From an uncultured Lachnospiraceae bacterium (lineage in GTDB: Bacteria; Bacillota; Clostridia; Lachnospirales; Lachnospiraceae): DNA of 64,000 nt. Each line of letters opens with the position of its first letter. Position 1 is the stretch's first letter. The translations under genes and the position numbers were made by a program. The stretch covers positions 62,001-126,000 of the forward strand of contig CAJTUA010000010.1 in the NCBI GenBank assembly GCA_910579615.1. The letters run 5' to 3'. Of the stretch, positions 33,991 to 42,776 are shown piece by piece. The notes under the pieces are model-generated. The model had not been told where the DNA came from. It saw only the letters and a program-made list of their open reading frames with translations, and did no database searches.

Positions 33991-34206
33991 ACCGCATCCC
34001 CCCGGACAGCACCCCAGAAGGATTTTTTAGGAGCAAATTGGAGAAAAAATCCTTCTGCCTTGTTTGGGTACTGGAAGGGGGATGCGGGACTTAAATATAT
34101 AAACAGCATCCCCCGGACAGCACCCCGGAAGGATTTTTTAGGAGCAAAGCGGAGAAAAAATCCTTCTGCCTTGTTTGGGTGCTGGAAGGGGGATGCGGGA
34201 CTTAAA
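33991..34206 (+). repeat. Two tandem hairpin elements between parE and parC (arm version C)
   Basis: Units at 33991-34096 and 34100-34206 fill the intergenic gap. Outer arms are GCATCCCCC with GGGGGATGC; the second unit has middle arms CAGCACCC with GGGTGCTG; inner arms AGAAGGATTTTTT or GGAAGGATTTTTT pair with AAAAAATCCTTCT, loops AGGAGCAAATTGGAG and AGGAGCAAAGCGGAG. The box reads GCGGGACTTAAA here. Because these genes are on the plus strand, the units are inverted relative to most copies but keep the same orientation to the downstream gene. Confidence 0.85.
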
Positions 34207-34219
34207 ATCGGAGGGAACC

Positions 34220-36463
34220 ATGAAAACAGACAACATCATACAGCTTGATTTTTCGGAGGAGATGAAAACCTCCTTCCGCAATTACGCCATCAGCGTCATC
34301 ATCGACCGCGCGCTGCCGGATGTCCGCGACGGTTTAAAGCCAGTGCAGCGCCGCATCCTCTACTCCATGACCGAGCTTGGGCTTGACCCAAAAAAGCCGC
34401 ACCGCAAAAGCGCCCGTATCGTCGGTGATACGATGGGTAAATACCACCCGCACGGCGATTCCTCCATCTACGAAGCACTCGTACATATGGCAGAGGATTT
34501 TTCCATGCAGATTCCGCTTGTGGACGGGCATGGCAATTTCGGTTCCATCGACGGCGACCCGCCTGCCGCAATGCGCTACACGGAGGCACGCCTGTCCGAG
34601 GGCGCGATGGCGCTGCTCGACAATCTTGACAAAAATCTTGTCGAGTTCATGCCGAACTTTGACGACAGCGAAAAGGAGCCAAAGGTTCTGCCCGCAATGC
34701 TGCCGAACCTTTTAATCAACGGCACGACCGGAATCGCGGTCGGCATGGCTACCAATATGCCGACACATAACCCTGTCGAGATTATTAACGCCATCATCGC
34801 CTACATGGACAAGCCGGACATCACCGTTGCAGAGCTGATGGAGCATGTGCCAGGCCCGGATTTTCCGACGGGAGGCACCATTGTTAACGGCAATGACCTG
34901 CAAAGCATCTATGAAACCGGGGAGGGCAAAATTAAAATCCGCTCCACCACCACCGTTGAGCCTTCCGACGGCGGCCGCAAAAACATCGTAATCACGGAGA
35001 TTCCTTTTACCTCTGCGGGGAACAAGACCAAGCTCGTTGAAAGCCTTGTGACCCTGATGAAAGACAAGGTTTTTGATGAGATTTACGATGTGCGCGACGA
35101 GTCCTCTGCCGACGTGCGCATTGTCATTGAGGTCAAGAAAGACCGCGACATTGACAATCTTTTAAACGGTCTGTACAAGAAAAGCCCGATGGAGGATACC
35201 TATGGTGTCAATATGCTCGCCATCAAGGACAATCAGCCCATCCTCTTTAATTTAAAGACCCTGGTTTGCGAGTTTGTTCTTTTCCAGGAAGAGCTTTACA
35301 CCCGCCAATATGAGCATTTGCTTGACAAGGCAGGCAAGCGCCAGGAAATTGTAAACGGTTTAATCCGCGCGGTTGACCTCATTGATTTGATTATTGAGAT
35401 TCTGCGCGGTTCTACATCCGTCTCACAGGCAAAAGCCTGCCTGATGAGCGGGAAGACAGAGGGGATAAATTTCAAGTCCAAAGCGTCGGCAAAGACTGCG
35501 GCGACCCTCGACTTTACCGAGCGCCAGGCCGATGCAATCCTTGCCATGCAGCTCTCCAAACTCATCGGCTTGGAACTGCTCAAACTACACGAGGAGAATC
35601 AGGAATTGTCTAAACAAATCGAAGAGTACAATGATATCCTTGGGAATAAAAAATCCCTCTATAAAGTAATTAAAAATAATTTGAAAAATTATAAAAAACA
35701 GTTTAACACGGACCGGCGCACCAAAATCACCCATGCCGAAACAGCAAATTATGTGGAGGAGGTTCGCATTGAGGATATTTATGTGCTGATTGATAAGTTC
35801 GGCTACACAAAATCGGTTGACAACGCCACATTCTCGCGCACCACCGAGGAGAATTTAAAAGAATACGTCTATATTATCCGCATGAAGAACAATGACAAGC
35901 TCTGCCTGTTCACGCGCGAGGGCAATATGTACCAGATTAAGGCTTCTGCCATCCCGCGCTGCCGCATCCGCGACAAGGGTACGCTCATCCACAATCTTTG
36001 CAAGCTGGACAAGGAAACGGTACTTACCTACCTTTCCTTCGAGGAGCTTTTTGAATCGCAGCTGTTTTTCGCTACAAAGCACGGATACGTGAAGCTCGTA
36101 TCCGGCATCGAATATGAGACGAACCGTTCCATGATTGCCTCGACAAAGCTCGAGGAAGGCGATGAGGTTGTCTGTGTCACACCTCTGTCCGCCGCGCAGA
36201 TTGTCGAGGGTGGCATGAAGGTCATCCTGTTTACGCACGACGGGCTCTCGCTCGGCTTTGAGCTTACCGAAGTCCCGGAATTCAAAAAGACGGGGCGCGG
36301 TGTCAAGGGCATCACACTTGAAAAGGCAGATGTTGTGGTTTATGCTGCCGCGGTACCGCAGATTACGGAAACCTTTGAGCACGAAGGGAAATTCTATTCC
36401 GCGAGAAAAGTGAAGAACCGCAAACGCGGGGCGAAGGGGCAGAAAGCAAATCTTGGCATTTAA
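34220..36463 (+). CDS. parC: DNA topoisomerase IV-type subunit A
   Basis: DNA-cleaving subunit of a type IIA topoisomerase, 747 residues. The winged-helix region has RALPDVRDGLKPVQRRILYS, the quinolone-region segment GDTMGKYHPHGDSSIYEALV, and the catalytic Tyr in AAMRYTEARLS. A coiled tower (about 430-500) and a shortened C-terminal beta region with KTGRGVKGITL follow. No QRRGGKG-like GyrA box was found, which argues for ParC over GyrA. GGAGGG precedes MKTDNI; the open frame begins 15 codons earlier inside a hairpin element. Confidence 0.85.
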   Translation: MKTDNIIQLDFSEEMKTSFRNYAISVIIDRALPDVRDGLKPVQRRILYSMTELGLDPKKPHRKSARIVGDTMGKYHPHGDSSIYEALVHMAEDFSMQIPLVDGHGNFGSIDGDPPAAMRYTEARLSEGAMALLDNLDKNLVEFMPNFDDSEKEPKVLPAMLPNLLINGTTGIAVGMATNMPTHNPVEIINAIIAYMDKPDITVAELMEHVPGPDFPTGGTIVNGNDLQSIYETGEGKIKIRSTTTVEPSDGGRKNIVITEIPFTSAGNKTKLVESLVTLMKDKVFDEIYDVRDESSADVRIVIEVKKDRDIDNLLNGLYKKSPMEDTYGVNMLAIKDNQPILFNLKTLVCEFVLFQEELYTRQYEHLLDKAGKRQEIVNGLIRAVDLIDLIIEILRGSTSVSQAKACLMSGKTEGINFKSKASAKTAATLDFTERQADAILAMQLSKLIGLELLKLHEENQELSKQIEEYNDILGNKKSLYKVIKNNLKNYKKQFNTDRRTKITHAETANYVEEVRIEDIYVLIDKFGYTKSVDNATFSRTTEENLKEYVYIIRMKNNDKLCLFTREGNMYQIKASAIPRCRIRDKGTLIHNLCKLDKETVLTYLSFEELFESQLFFATKHGYVKLVSGIEYETNRSMIASTKLEEGDEVVCVTPLSAAQIVEGGMKVILFTHDGLSLGFELTEVPEFKKTGRGVKGITLEKADVVVYAAAVPQITETFEHEGKFYSARKVKNRKRGAKGQKANLGI

Positions 36464-36485
36464 GGGGGCATTGCCTGAACCGCCA

Positions 36486-36535
36486 TTTCCACAGAACCTG
36501 TGGCGGATGTACACACAGCTGCCGCAGGTTCTGCC
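36486..36535. other. Hairpin-forming convergent intergenic sequence
   Basis: Between parC and the chemoreceptor gene, CAGAACCTG pairs with CAGGTTCTG across about 24 bases, and CCACAGAACCTGTGG is an overlapping smaller palindrome. No T-run follows on either strand, so a terminator role is uncertain. Confidence 0.4.
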
Positions 36536-36592
36536 GCTTACGGCAAAAATCAGTTTCGGAAGCGCTTTTATAAGCGTATCCTGCTGCCCTTG

Positions 36593-38311
36593 TCAGAGCC
36601 TCACAAAGATTGCCGTTTCTTTCTTTAAGTCCTCCGCGATTGCACGGTTTTCCCCCATGCGGCGGTTGATATGCTCCACATCCGCCACCAAAGCCTCCGT
36701 GCTGTCCGCCGCGCCGGAAACCCCCTGGACACCGCCCTCGATTGCTACCGTAATCTTGCGGATGGAGTCCGCAATCTGCTCCATCTCATCGCGCAGATGG
36801 TCTGTTTTGTCCGTAAATTCATTCATCGTACCTTCAATATGGGTTGCTGCTTCTTCATAGCGTTTTCCCTGGTCCACAAACTTCCCAAACTCCGAAAGGA
36901 TTGACCCGTTTACATACTCAATCATACCGGCAGCACTGTCCGCAAGGTTATGCACTGCCTGGATTACGATATTGTTAATCTGTTGGATATGGTTCGCCGT
37001 CTCACGGCTCAAATCTGCAAGCTGCCGGATTTCCTCCGCAACCACGGAAAAGCCGCGCCCCGCCTCCCCTGCCCGCGCCGCCTCAATGGAGGCATTCAAT
37101 GCCAGCAGGTTCGTCTGGGAGGAAATATTTAAAATATCGTTGGTCAGGCTATTTACCTGATCGACGCTCTTAGAATCAAGGATTGCCTGCTGCAATACCT
37201 CACCGATTTCCCGGACACGCTTATCCGTCTCCTCCATGCTGCTTTTCGCATCCATCGCCATGGCATCGGCATCGGCGCGCATTTTCTTCGCATACTCATT
37301 GATTTCCACCGATTTGCCCGCGATGCGGTTCACATTTTCATGCACCACCGAGGCATTGCGGTTGATGATGCCAGTCGAATTTGAGACTTCCTGCATCGTC
37401 GCGGACAGCTCCTGGGTCACCGCCGAGAGATCCGAGACACTGTCATTGGAGCCGCGGACACTGGAAAGCACCTCGTTGACCACCGCATCCATGCGCTCCG
37501 AATTTCCGGAGATGGTCTTTAATATCTGCTGGAGCTTTTCCATAAAAGTATTGACACCGCTGCTCAGTGCCGCAATCTCATCGTTATACAAAATCGTCAG
37601 CCTCCGGGTGAGGTCACCTTCCCCGCGCCCAATCCCGGTTGTAATTTCGTTCAGTTCATTCTGCGCCGTGGAAATCGGCCGCACAACGCGCACGAAGACA
37701 ATGCCCACCGCCGCGACCAGCGCCAACAGGCTGACAACAATGGTGCAGATGTTTTCCGCCAGGGATGCCTGGTACACATCATTCAGCGTCGCACGCGCCT
37801 GCGCCGACTGCGTTGTAAGCGCATCCATCATATCCTCCAACGTGTCCCGCATTGCAGCCCCATAATTTTCCAGGTCACCGTTTGCAATGGCGTATGCCTC
37901 GGATGTTTTCCGGTCAGCACTTTTGGCAACAAGAAAGAGGATTGCCCGTTTAAACTGATTATAATTCCCGGTAAGCTCCGCCATCGGCTGTCCATACAGA
38001 GCCTCAAAATCCTCAAGCATTTTGTCAAGTTCCTGTTCCGCCGCCTTGATTTCCTCCACCACCCGGATCATCGTATCAAAATCCACCGCGATAATATGCG
38101 TCAATGCCATTTTATGTATGTTCTGCGCCGACTCCTGGATTTCAGAGAGGTTTTCAATCCCTGTCATATAATGGTCCACAATATTGGAAGCGTTTGCGTT
38201 TACATTCCTGATGTTGCGGATTGCCAGAATATTGGAAATGACGGATACAATCCCAAGAATCAGCATTGGGATTACAATCATCACTTTAATGCTGCTGTGC
38301 TTTTTTTCCAT
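36593..38311 (-). CDS. Methyl-accepting chemotaxis protein
   Basis: A 572-residue chemoreceptor. The first membrane segment (about 10-32, VMIVIPMLILGIVSVISNIL) is followed by a helical extracellular domain of about 150 residues of four-helix-bundle type, a second membrane segment (about 190-215, IVVSLLALVAAVGIVFVRVV), a HAMP domain, and the signalling domain with the conserved tip NLLALNASIEAARAGEAGRG. AGGAGC precedes MEKKHS; the long open frame is read-through of the hairpin element. It is preceded by a solute-binding lipoprotein gene on the same strand, which may supply its ligand. Confidence 0.92.
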   Translation of the reverse strand: MEKKHSSIKVMIVIPMLILGIVSVISNILAIRNIRNVNANASNIVDHYMTGIENLSEIQESAQNIHKMALTHIIAVDFDTMIRVVEEIKAAEQELDKMLEDFEALYGQPMAELTGNYNQFKRAILFLVAKSADRKTSEAYAIANGDLENYGAAMRDTLEDMMDALTTQSAQARATLNDVYQASLAENICTIVVSLLALVAAVGIVFVRVVRPISTAQNELNEITTGIGRGEGDLTRRLTILYNDEIAALSSGVNTFMEKLQQILKTISGNSERMDAVVNEVLSSVRGSNDSVSDLSAVTQELSATMQEVSNSTGIINRNASVVHENVNRIAGKSVEINEYAKKMRADADAMAMDAKSSMEETDKRVREIGEVLQQAILDSKSVDQVNSLTNDILNISSQTNLLALNASIEAARAGEAGRGFSVVAEEIRQLADLSRETANHIQQINNIVIQAVHNLADSAAGMIEYVNGSILSEFGKFVDQGKRYEEAATHIEGTMNEFTDKTDHLRDEMEQIADSIRKITVAIEGGVQGVSGAADSTEALVADVEHINRRMGENRAIAEDLKKETAIFVRL

Positions 38312-38325
38312 ACTGTTTGCTCCTA

Positions 38326-38443
38326 TTTTAAGTTCCGCATATGCCCTCCTGATACCCTTTTTCCGGGGAAGGTATTTTTGTCCGCTCTGCTCCCAAAAAT
38401 CCCTTCCAGGTACCATCCGGGCATATGCTGTTTTGAGTTCCGC
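38326..38443 (-). repeat. Hairpin element between the solute-binding protein and chemoreceptor genes
   Basis: Outer arms GCATATGCCC and GGGCATATGC; middle arms TGGTACC and GGGTATCA pair (one G:U) although they differ from the CAGACCC version; inner arm TGGAAGGGATTTTT with AAAAATACCTTCC; loop GGGAGCAGAGCGGACA. Boxes are GCGGAACTCAAAA and GCGGAACTTAAAA. Confidence 0.85.
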
Positions 38444-38449
38444 TCCGGG

Positions 38450-39697
38450 TTAATAAAGCGAGGTGATTCCTTTTACCATTTCGTCGAGGATATCCTGCAG
38501 GTTCCGCCCGCCTGGATTACCTGCTGCCATCAGTTCCCCAAAATTCTGCGTTGGTGCCCAATAACTTCCGCCGATTGACTGAAGGCTTGAAAATTCCGAC
38601 TGTGCAAGGATGGCACGGATTGCCGGGGCAGCTGCAATTTCCTCGCTGGCCGATGCCCGGATATTGGATGGACCCTGCCCCCGGCGCTCAAAGCGCAGGG
38701 TCTGGTTCTCCTCGTTCGTTATAAACGCCGCCAGTTTCTGCGCCCATTCCCCCTGTTCGGAGTAGGCATTTACCCCCACCATCTTATACCCTGCAAAGGA
38801 TGACATCTGCACCTGCCTGCCGCCGCAGGTATAAGTTGGCAGTTTTGCCGCGCCGTAATTCTCCCCCCAAACTTCCGCCACCAGATTGGAATCCCACACA
38901 CCGGAAACACCCGCAATCGCCGTGCCGTCCTTGACCTTATCCGCAAACAGCCCCGCCGCATCCAAAGCCCCGCTCTGCGCAATCGCAAGCATCCCTTTTG
39001 CAACATCCACACCCGTAATTTCCGTATCCACCGCATTCCAGTTGCAGGCATTCGACACCCCGTCCGGATTCAGGCCAACCAAAAGCCCGGTTTCACCAAA
39101 AAAGCTATACAAATACCAACCGGAGCTCCAGTCCATCGCAAAGTTTTTGCCGTTCGCTGCGGCAACGCGCAGGATGCCATCCAAAGTCTTCACATCCTCC
39201 TCGCTCAGATATGCTTTATTGTAATAAAGGAAATATCCATTGTCCGCTGTCATCGGATATGCATACAGCACACCATTTACCGAGGCAGCCTCACACGCTG
39301 CTTCGATATTATTTTCTAAGACTTCCGCTTCATTCTTAACCGGGGCAAGCACGCCCGCCGCCACCATGACGCGCAGTTGGTCATCCGCAAATGTAAATAC
39401 ATCCGGTCCGTCATCAATCGTTCCAAACAGTGCATCCTTACAGCCGGACTCCCCCTGGTACTCCACTGTAATATCAAACTCTGCCTCTTTGGCATACCGG
39501 GCAGTAAATCCCGCAACCAGCTCTTCCAAAAGTGCCGCGTCCTCCTCCGCCCCCCACAGGGTGAGCGAAACCGTCCCTTGCCCGGAAACCTCCCGCTCCC
39601 CCTGCGGTTGCCCCGCGCTCTTTTCACCGCATCCACAAACCCCGCAGACCGATACAAGACCTGCCAGCAAGATGGCAGAAAATCTCGTTTTTATCAT
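38450..39697 (-). CDS. Extracellular solute-binding lipoprotein (sugar type)
   Basis: A 415-residue lipoprotein: basic N-terminus, hydrophobic core ILLAGLVSVCGV and lipobox-like VCGC. The mature part resembles the family 1 (maltodextrin-type) binding proteins: SLTLWGAEEDAALLEELVAG, DVFTFADDQLRVMVAAGVLA, YAYPMTADNGYFLYYNKAYL and KLAAFITNEENQTLRFERRG. No permease or ATPase genes adjoin it; the next gene is a chemoreceptor, so it may serve chemotaxis, or be an orphan transporter subunit. GGAGGG lies upstream of the start. Confidence 0.88.
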   Translation of the reverse strand: MIKTRFSAILLAGLVSVCGVCGCGEKSAGQPQGEREVSGQGTVSLTLWGAEEDAALLEELVAGFTARYAKEAEFDITVEYQGESGCKDALFGTIDDGPDVFTFADDQLRVMVAAGVLAPVKNEAEVLENNIEAACEAASVNGVLYAYPMTADNGYFLYYNKAYLSEEDVKTLDGILRVAAANGKNFAMDWSSGWYLYSFFGETGLLVGLNPDGVSNACNWNAVDTEITGVDVAKGMLAIAQSGALDAAGLFADKVKDGTAIAGVSGVWDSNLVAEVWGENYGAAKLPTYTCGGRQVQMSSFAGYKMVGVNAYSEQGEWAQKLAAFITNEENQTLRFERRGQGPSNIRASASEEIAAAPAIRAILAQSEFSSLQSIGGSYWAPTQNFGELMAAGNPGGRNLQDILDEMVKGITSLY

Positions 39698-39789
39698 ACG
39701 ATACCCTCCTGTAGCCTTGAATTTTTTACCATTCTTATACCGCGTACATCACTGTCCGGTTAAAAGGTTTTGTTCTCCGAAAAGCCTGC

Positions 39790-39832
39790 CGCGGCAGATA
39801 TATACTGCTTACAGTATATCATATCTGCCGCG
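39790..39832. repeat. Strong inverted repeat upstream of the solute-binding protein gene
   Basis: CGCGGCAGATAT (39790-39801) pairs perfectly with ATATCTGCCGCG (39821-39832); inside it ATACTG pairs with CAGTAT around CTTA. It is about 95 bp before the gene start. Four T follow on the plus strand. It could be a terminator, a leader hairpin or an operator. The remaining 374-bp gap to the next gene holds a second hairpin and no gene. Confidence 0.55.
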
Positions 39833-39993
39833 TTTTCTCAACATCCTTTCCTGATTATATTCTTTTCCTCATATTATAAGGATATGTCCAAAAAACAATT
39901 TTCTTCCGGTTTCGCAGGATGCGAATACTATGGCGAAGCTGCAGCCTGATAGCAGGAACATTTCACCCCATTTTCACATAAGATGTTAGAAAA

Positions 39994-40017
39994 GCTATGC
40001 CATCTTACAGGCATAGC
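39994..40017 (+). repeat. Inverted repeat before the LysM-GH18 gene
   Basis: GCTATGCC, eight-base loop, GGCATAGC, about 55 bp upstream of the start codon. Role unknown; I could not find a convincing forespore or mother-cell promoter here. Confidence 0.4.
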
Positions 40018-40070
40018 AGATTTCTTTGCGCTTCGAAACCGAAACATCGGGCGCAGAAAAGAGGACATTT

Positions 40071-41201
40071 ATGGAAATCTATGTTGTAAAGCCGGGGGAT
40101 ACCATCGACTCAATCGCTGCCACAACCGGCGCGGCGCTTTCATCCCTGATTTTTAACAACCAGCTTACCTATCCTTACCGCCTTGCCATCGGGGAAGCTT
40201 TGCTAATCTCCTACGATGGGGATGCCAAGCGCCAGACAATCTACACCAACGGCTACGCCTACCCACATATCAACCAGGACACCCTGCGCCAATCACTTCC
40301 GTATATGAGCGCCCTTTCCATCTTCTCCTACGGATTTACACCTGCAGGGGAGCTGATTCCCCCACGCATTGATGATACCTTCCTCATCAATCTCGCACAA
40401 AGCTACGGAGCCCGCCCAGTGCTCACACTCACCCCGATTGATGCTTCTGGAACCTTCAACAATAACCTGATTACCGCCCTTGTGCACAATCCGGATGCCA
40501 TCGCCCGTCTGATTGAAGCGCTTGGTGTCCAGATTACCTCACGCGGTTTCGAGGGCGTTGACATTGACTTTGAATATATCCTCCCGACAGACCGTGTCGC
40601 CTTTGCCGATTTTGTCGCAGCGGTGCGCCGCTCAGTCAATGCGCTCGGTTTCCCTGTGTCGGTGGCGCTCGCGCCGAAGACCTCCGATGACCAGAAGGGA
40701 GTATTGTATGAGGGAAAGGATTATGCGCTGCTTGGGGAGGCGGCGGATTATGTGTTATTGATGACGTATGAGTGGGGTTATACTTACAGCGTCCCAATGG
40801 CCGTCGCCCCCGTTGACAAAGTCCGACGCGTTGTCGAGTACGCCCTCACCCGCATCCCGGCGGAAAAAATCGACCTCGGTGTGCCGAACTACGGCTACGA
40901 CTGGCCATTGCCCTACGTCTCCGGCACGACCCGCGCCACTTCGCTCGGCAACCTGACCGCAAGGGAACGCGCCGTAGAAAACGGTGCCACCATCCAATTT
41001 AACGAGACTGCCCAATCCCCGTGGTTCACCTATGAAAAGGATGGTATCGCCCATGAAGTCTGGTTTGAGGATGTCCGCAGCTACCGGGCAAAATTTGCCC
41101 TTGTGACAGAATACGGGCTCCGCGGCATTGGCTTCTGGCAGCTGATGCGCCCAAACCTTCCTGGTTTCCTCCTAATGTCCGGTACTTTCTGGATTCGCTA
41201 A
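40071..41201 (+). CDS. LysM and GH18 domain protein, spore cortex-lytic type (SleL/YaaH-like)
   Basis: A 376-residue protein. One LysM module (residues 1-45, IYVVKPGDTIDSIAATTGAA) binds peptidoglycan; the remainder is a GH18 barrel with the catalytic motif FEGVDIDFEY (Glu as acid) and the C-terminal strand GLRGIGFWQLM. There is no signal peptide, as in spore enzymes made inside the mother cell or forespore. Bacillus SleL/YaaH cleaves cortex fragments during germination. AGAGGA precedes MEIYVV. It converges on sigF. The link to germination is from family knowledge and the sporulation setting. Confidence 0.88.
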   Translation: MEIYVVKPGDTIDSIAATTGAALSSLIFNNQLTYPYRLAIGEALLISYDGDAKRQTIYTNGYAYPHINQDTLRQSLPYMSALSIFSYGFTPAGELIPPRIDDTFLINLAQSYGARPVLTLTPIDASGTFNNNLITALVHNPDAIARLIEALGVQITSRGFEGVDIDFEYILPTDRVAFADFVAAVRRSVNALGFPVSVALAPKTSDDQKGVLYEGKDYALLGEAADYVLLMTYEWGYTYSVPMAVAPVDKVRRVVEYALTRIPAEKIDLGVPNYGYDWPLPYVSGTTRATSLGNLTARERAVENGATIQFNETAQSPWFTYEKDGIAHEVWFEDVRSYRAKFALVTEYGLRGIGFWQLMRPNLPGFLLMSGTFWIR

Positions 41202-41256
41202 ATCCGAAGATTACACATACATTTCCACTGGCACAAAAAGCCCGCCGCAAAAGTAG

Positions 41257-41277
41257 CTTTATAGCCAACCGAAAGCG
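41257..41277 (+). terminator. Terminator after the LysM-GH18 gene
   Basis: Hairpin AACCG, loop AAAG, CGGTTTTTTG on the plus strand, between the convergent GH18 and sigF genes. Confidence 0.6.
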
Positions 41278-41290
41278 GTTTTTTGCCCTT

Positions 41291-42046
41291 TTAAATCTGC
41301 TTTCTCAGCTTTAGTAAAATTTTCTTTTCAAGTCTTGAAACCTGCACCTGGCTAATTCCGAGCGCTGCCGCGACCTCATTCTGCGTGCGCTCCTCAAAAT
41401 ACCGCATTTTCAGCAGGTTTTGCTCCGATTCCGGCAGGGTGGCGAGCAGCTCGGAAAGCAGCATACGGTCAAGCAGGCGTTCTTTTTCCACATCCCCCGC
41501 CTCCCCCGCCCCGGAAAGCCTCCCGGCAGCACCGTCCACGCCCTGCACAACCTGGTCAATCATGCAGATTTCGCTGCCGTCGCCCTGATAAACCGTGCGG
41601 TAAATGGAGTCCACTTCCGCCCCTGCCTCCATTGCCATAACAATATCTTCACGGCAAAGCTCCGTCGCGGCGGCGATTTCTTCCAAAGTCGCCTCCCGCC
41701 CTAGCTTGCGCTCAAGCATCTCGCATGCCTGATGGATTTTCCAGGCATTCTCTTTCATGGTCCGTGACACCTTCACCAACCCGTCATCCCGAAGAAAACG
41801 CCGGATTTCCCCGGTAATCATCGGGACGGCATAAGTGGAAAACTGCACATCATAATTTAAATCAAACTTGTCAATTGCCTTCATCAGGCCAATGCTGCCG
41901 ATTTGGAATAAATCGTCCGCCTCGTAGCCGCGCCCTAAAAATCTGCGCACAATGCTCCAGACCAGCCCGATATTTTCTGTAATCATCTGTTCCCTTGCTG
42001 CTTTATCTCCCTGTTTACACCGCCTCAGCAACAAACTCTGATCCAC
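41291..42046 (-). CDS. sigF: RNA polymerase sigma-F factor
   Basis: First forespore-specific sigma factor. The 251-residue product has region 2 (GYEADDLFQIGSIGLMKAID, KFDLNYDVQFSTYAVPMITG, EIRRFLRDDG), region 3 (VKVSRTMKENAWKI) and region 4 (LPESEQNLLKMRYFEERTQN). The start is GTG with AGGAGG six bases before. It is the last gene of spoIIAA-spoIIAB-sigF, the order in Bacillus and Clostridium. A Gly/Ala-rich linker of about 15 residues (near 170-188) is longer than usual. Confidence 0.96.
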   Translation of the reverse strand: MDQSLLLRRCKQGDKAAREQMITENIGLVWSIVRRFLGRGYEADDLFQIGSIGLMKAIDKFDLNYDVQFSTYAVPMITGEIRRFLRDDGLVKVSRTMKENAWKIHQACEMLERKLGREATLEEIAAATELCREDIVMAMEAGAEVDSIYRTVYQGDGSEICMIDQVVQGVDGAAGRLSGAGEAGDVEKERLLDRMLLSELLATLPESEQNLLKMRYFEERTQNEVAAALGISQVQVSRLEKKILLKLRKQI

Positions 42047-42096
42047 AGACAGCCTCCTTATTTCTTTTATGCAAACGGATTTTCATTCTCGCAATC

Positions 42097-42759
42097 CTAT
42101 TTTTCCTCGCTGCTCTTATCCTCTTTTCCGTCCTTTCCCGCCTCACAAGCCTTTGCTCCCCCGGCATCCTCTCCGGTTTCTGCACTTCCCGCCAACACTT
42201 TTTTCTTCATCCGCACAAGCGTACCGCGATTTTTCTGCGAATACACTTCCAGCTTGTCCATAAACGCCTCCATAAAAGCAAATCCCATACCAGAACGCTC
42301 CATGTCCGCCCTTGTCGTATACATTGGCTCCATCGCCGCAAGCACATCCTCCATCCCGGCACCGCGGTCTTCCACCTCAATCCACACTTCGCGTCCATAA
42401 ATCCCAAGGCGCATACAGATTGTACCATCCCCCTCCCCGTAGCCGTGGATGACGGCGTTTGTCACCGCCTCCGACACCGCCGTCTTGATGTCGGACAATT
42501 CCTCAAGTGTCGGGTTCAACTGTGCCGCGTAGGCTGCCGCAACCATGCGGGCGAAGCTTTCATTGCGTGACTTTGCCGCAAATTGCAGGCACACCCCGTC
42601 CTCCGCCCCGTGTTGCCAAACACATGCCTTATCGTCCGTCTGCTTTGGTTCCTGCACGCATATTCCGTCATCCCAGGCAGCCTCCCAAAATCCGCACTCC
42701 TCCTCCGACAATATCCTCTTTTCCCCCGCAACGCTTACAACTCCCTGAATTTGTTCCAT
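42097..42759 (-). CDS. spoIIAB: Anti-sigma-F factor / SpoIIAA kinase, with N-terminal extension
   Basis: Binds and inhibits sigma-F and phosphorylates SpoIIAA. The GHKL kinase core has ARMVAAAYAAQLNPTLEELS, DIKTAVSEAVTNAVIHGYGE (N box), VEDRGAGM and RSGMGFAFMEAFMD (G boxes). At 220 residues it is well above the usual 140-150: about 60 extra residues precede SRNESFARM and about 25 charged residues follow at the C-terminus. AGGAGG lies seven bases before MEQIQG. An internal GTG at 42594 with GGAGG five bases upstream could give a protein starting near the usual point. The gene lies between spoIIAA and sigF, after a hairpin element. Confidence 0.93.
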   Translation of the reverse strand: MEQIQGVVSVAGEKRILSEEECGFWEAAWDDGICVQEPKQTDDKACVWQHGAEDGVCLQFAAKSRNESFARMVAAAYAAQLNPTLEELSDIKTAVSEAVTNAVIHGYGEGDGTICMRLGIYGREVWIEVEDRGAGMEDVLAAMEPMYTTRADMERSGMGFAFMEAFMDKLEVYSQKNRGTLVRMKKKVLAGSAETGEDAGGAKACEAGKDGKEDKSSEEK

Positions 42760-42776
42760 ATGACCCATCCTCCTTA

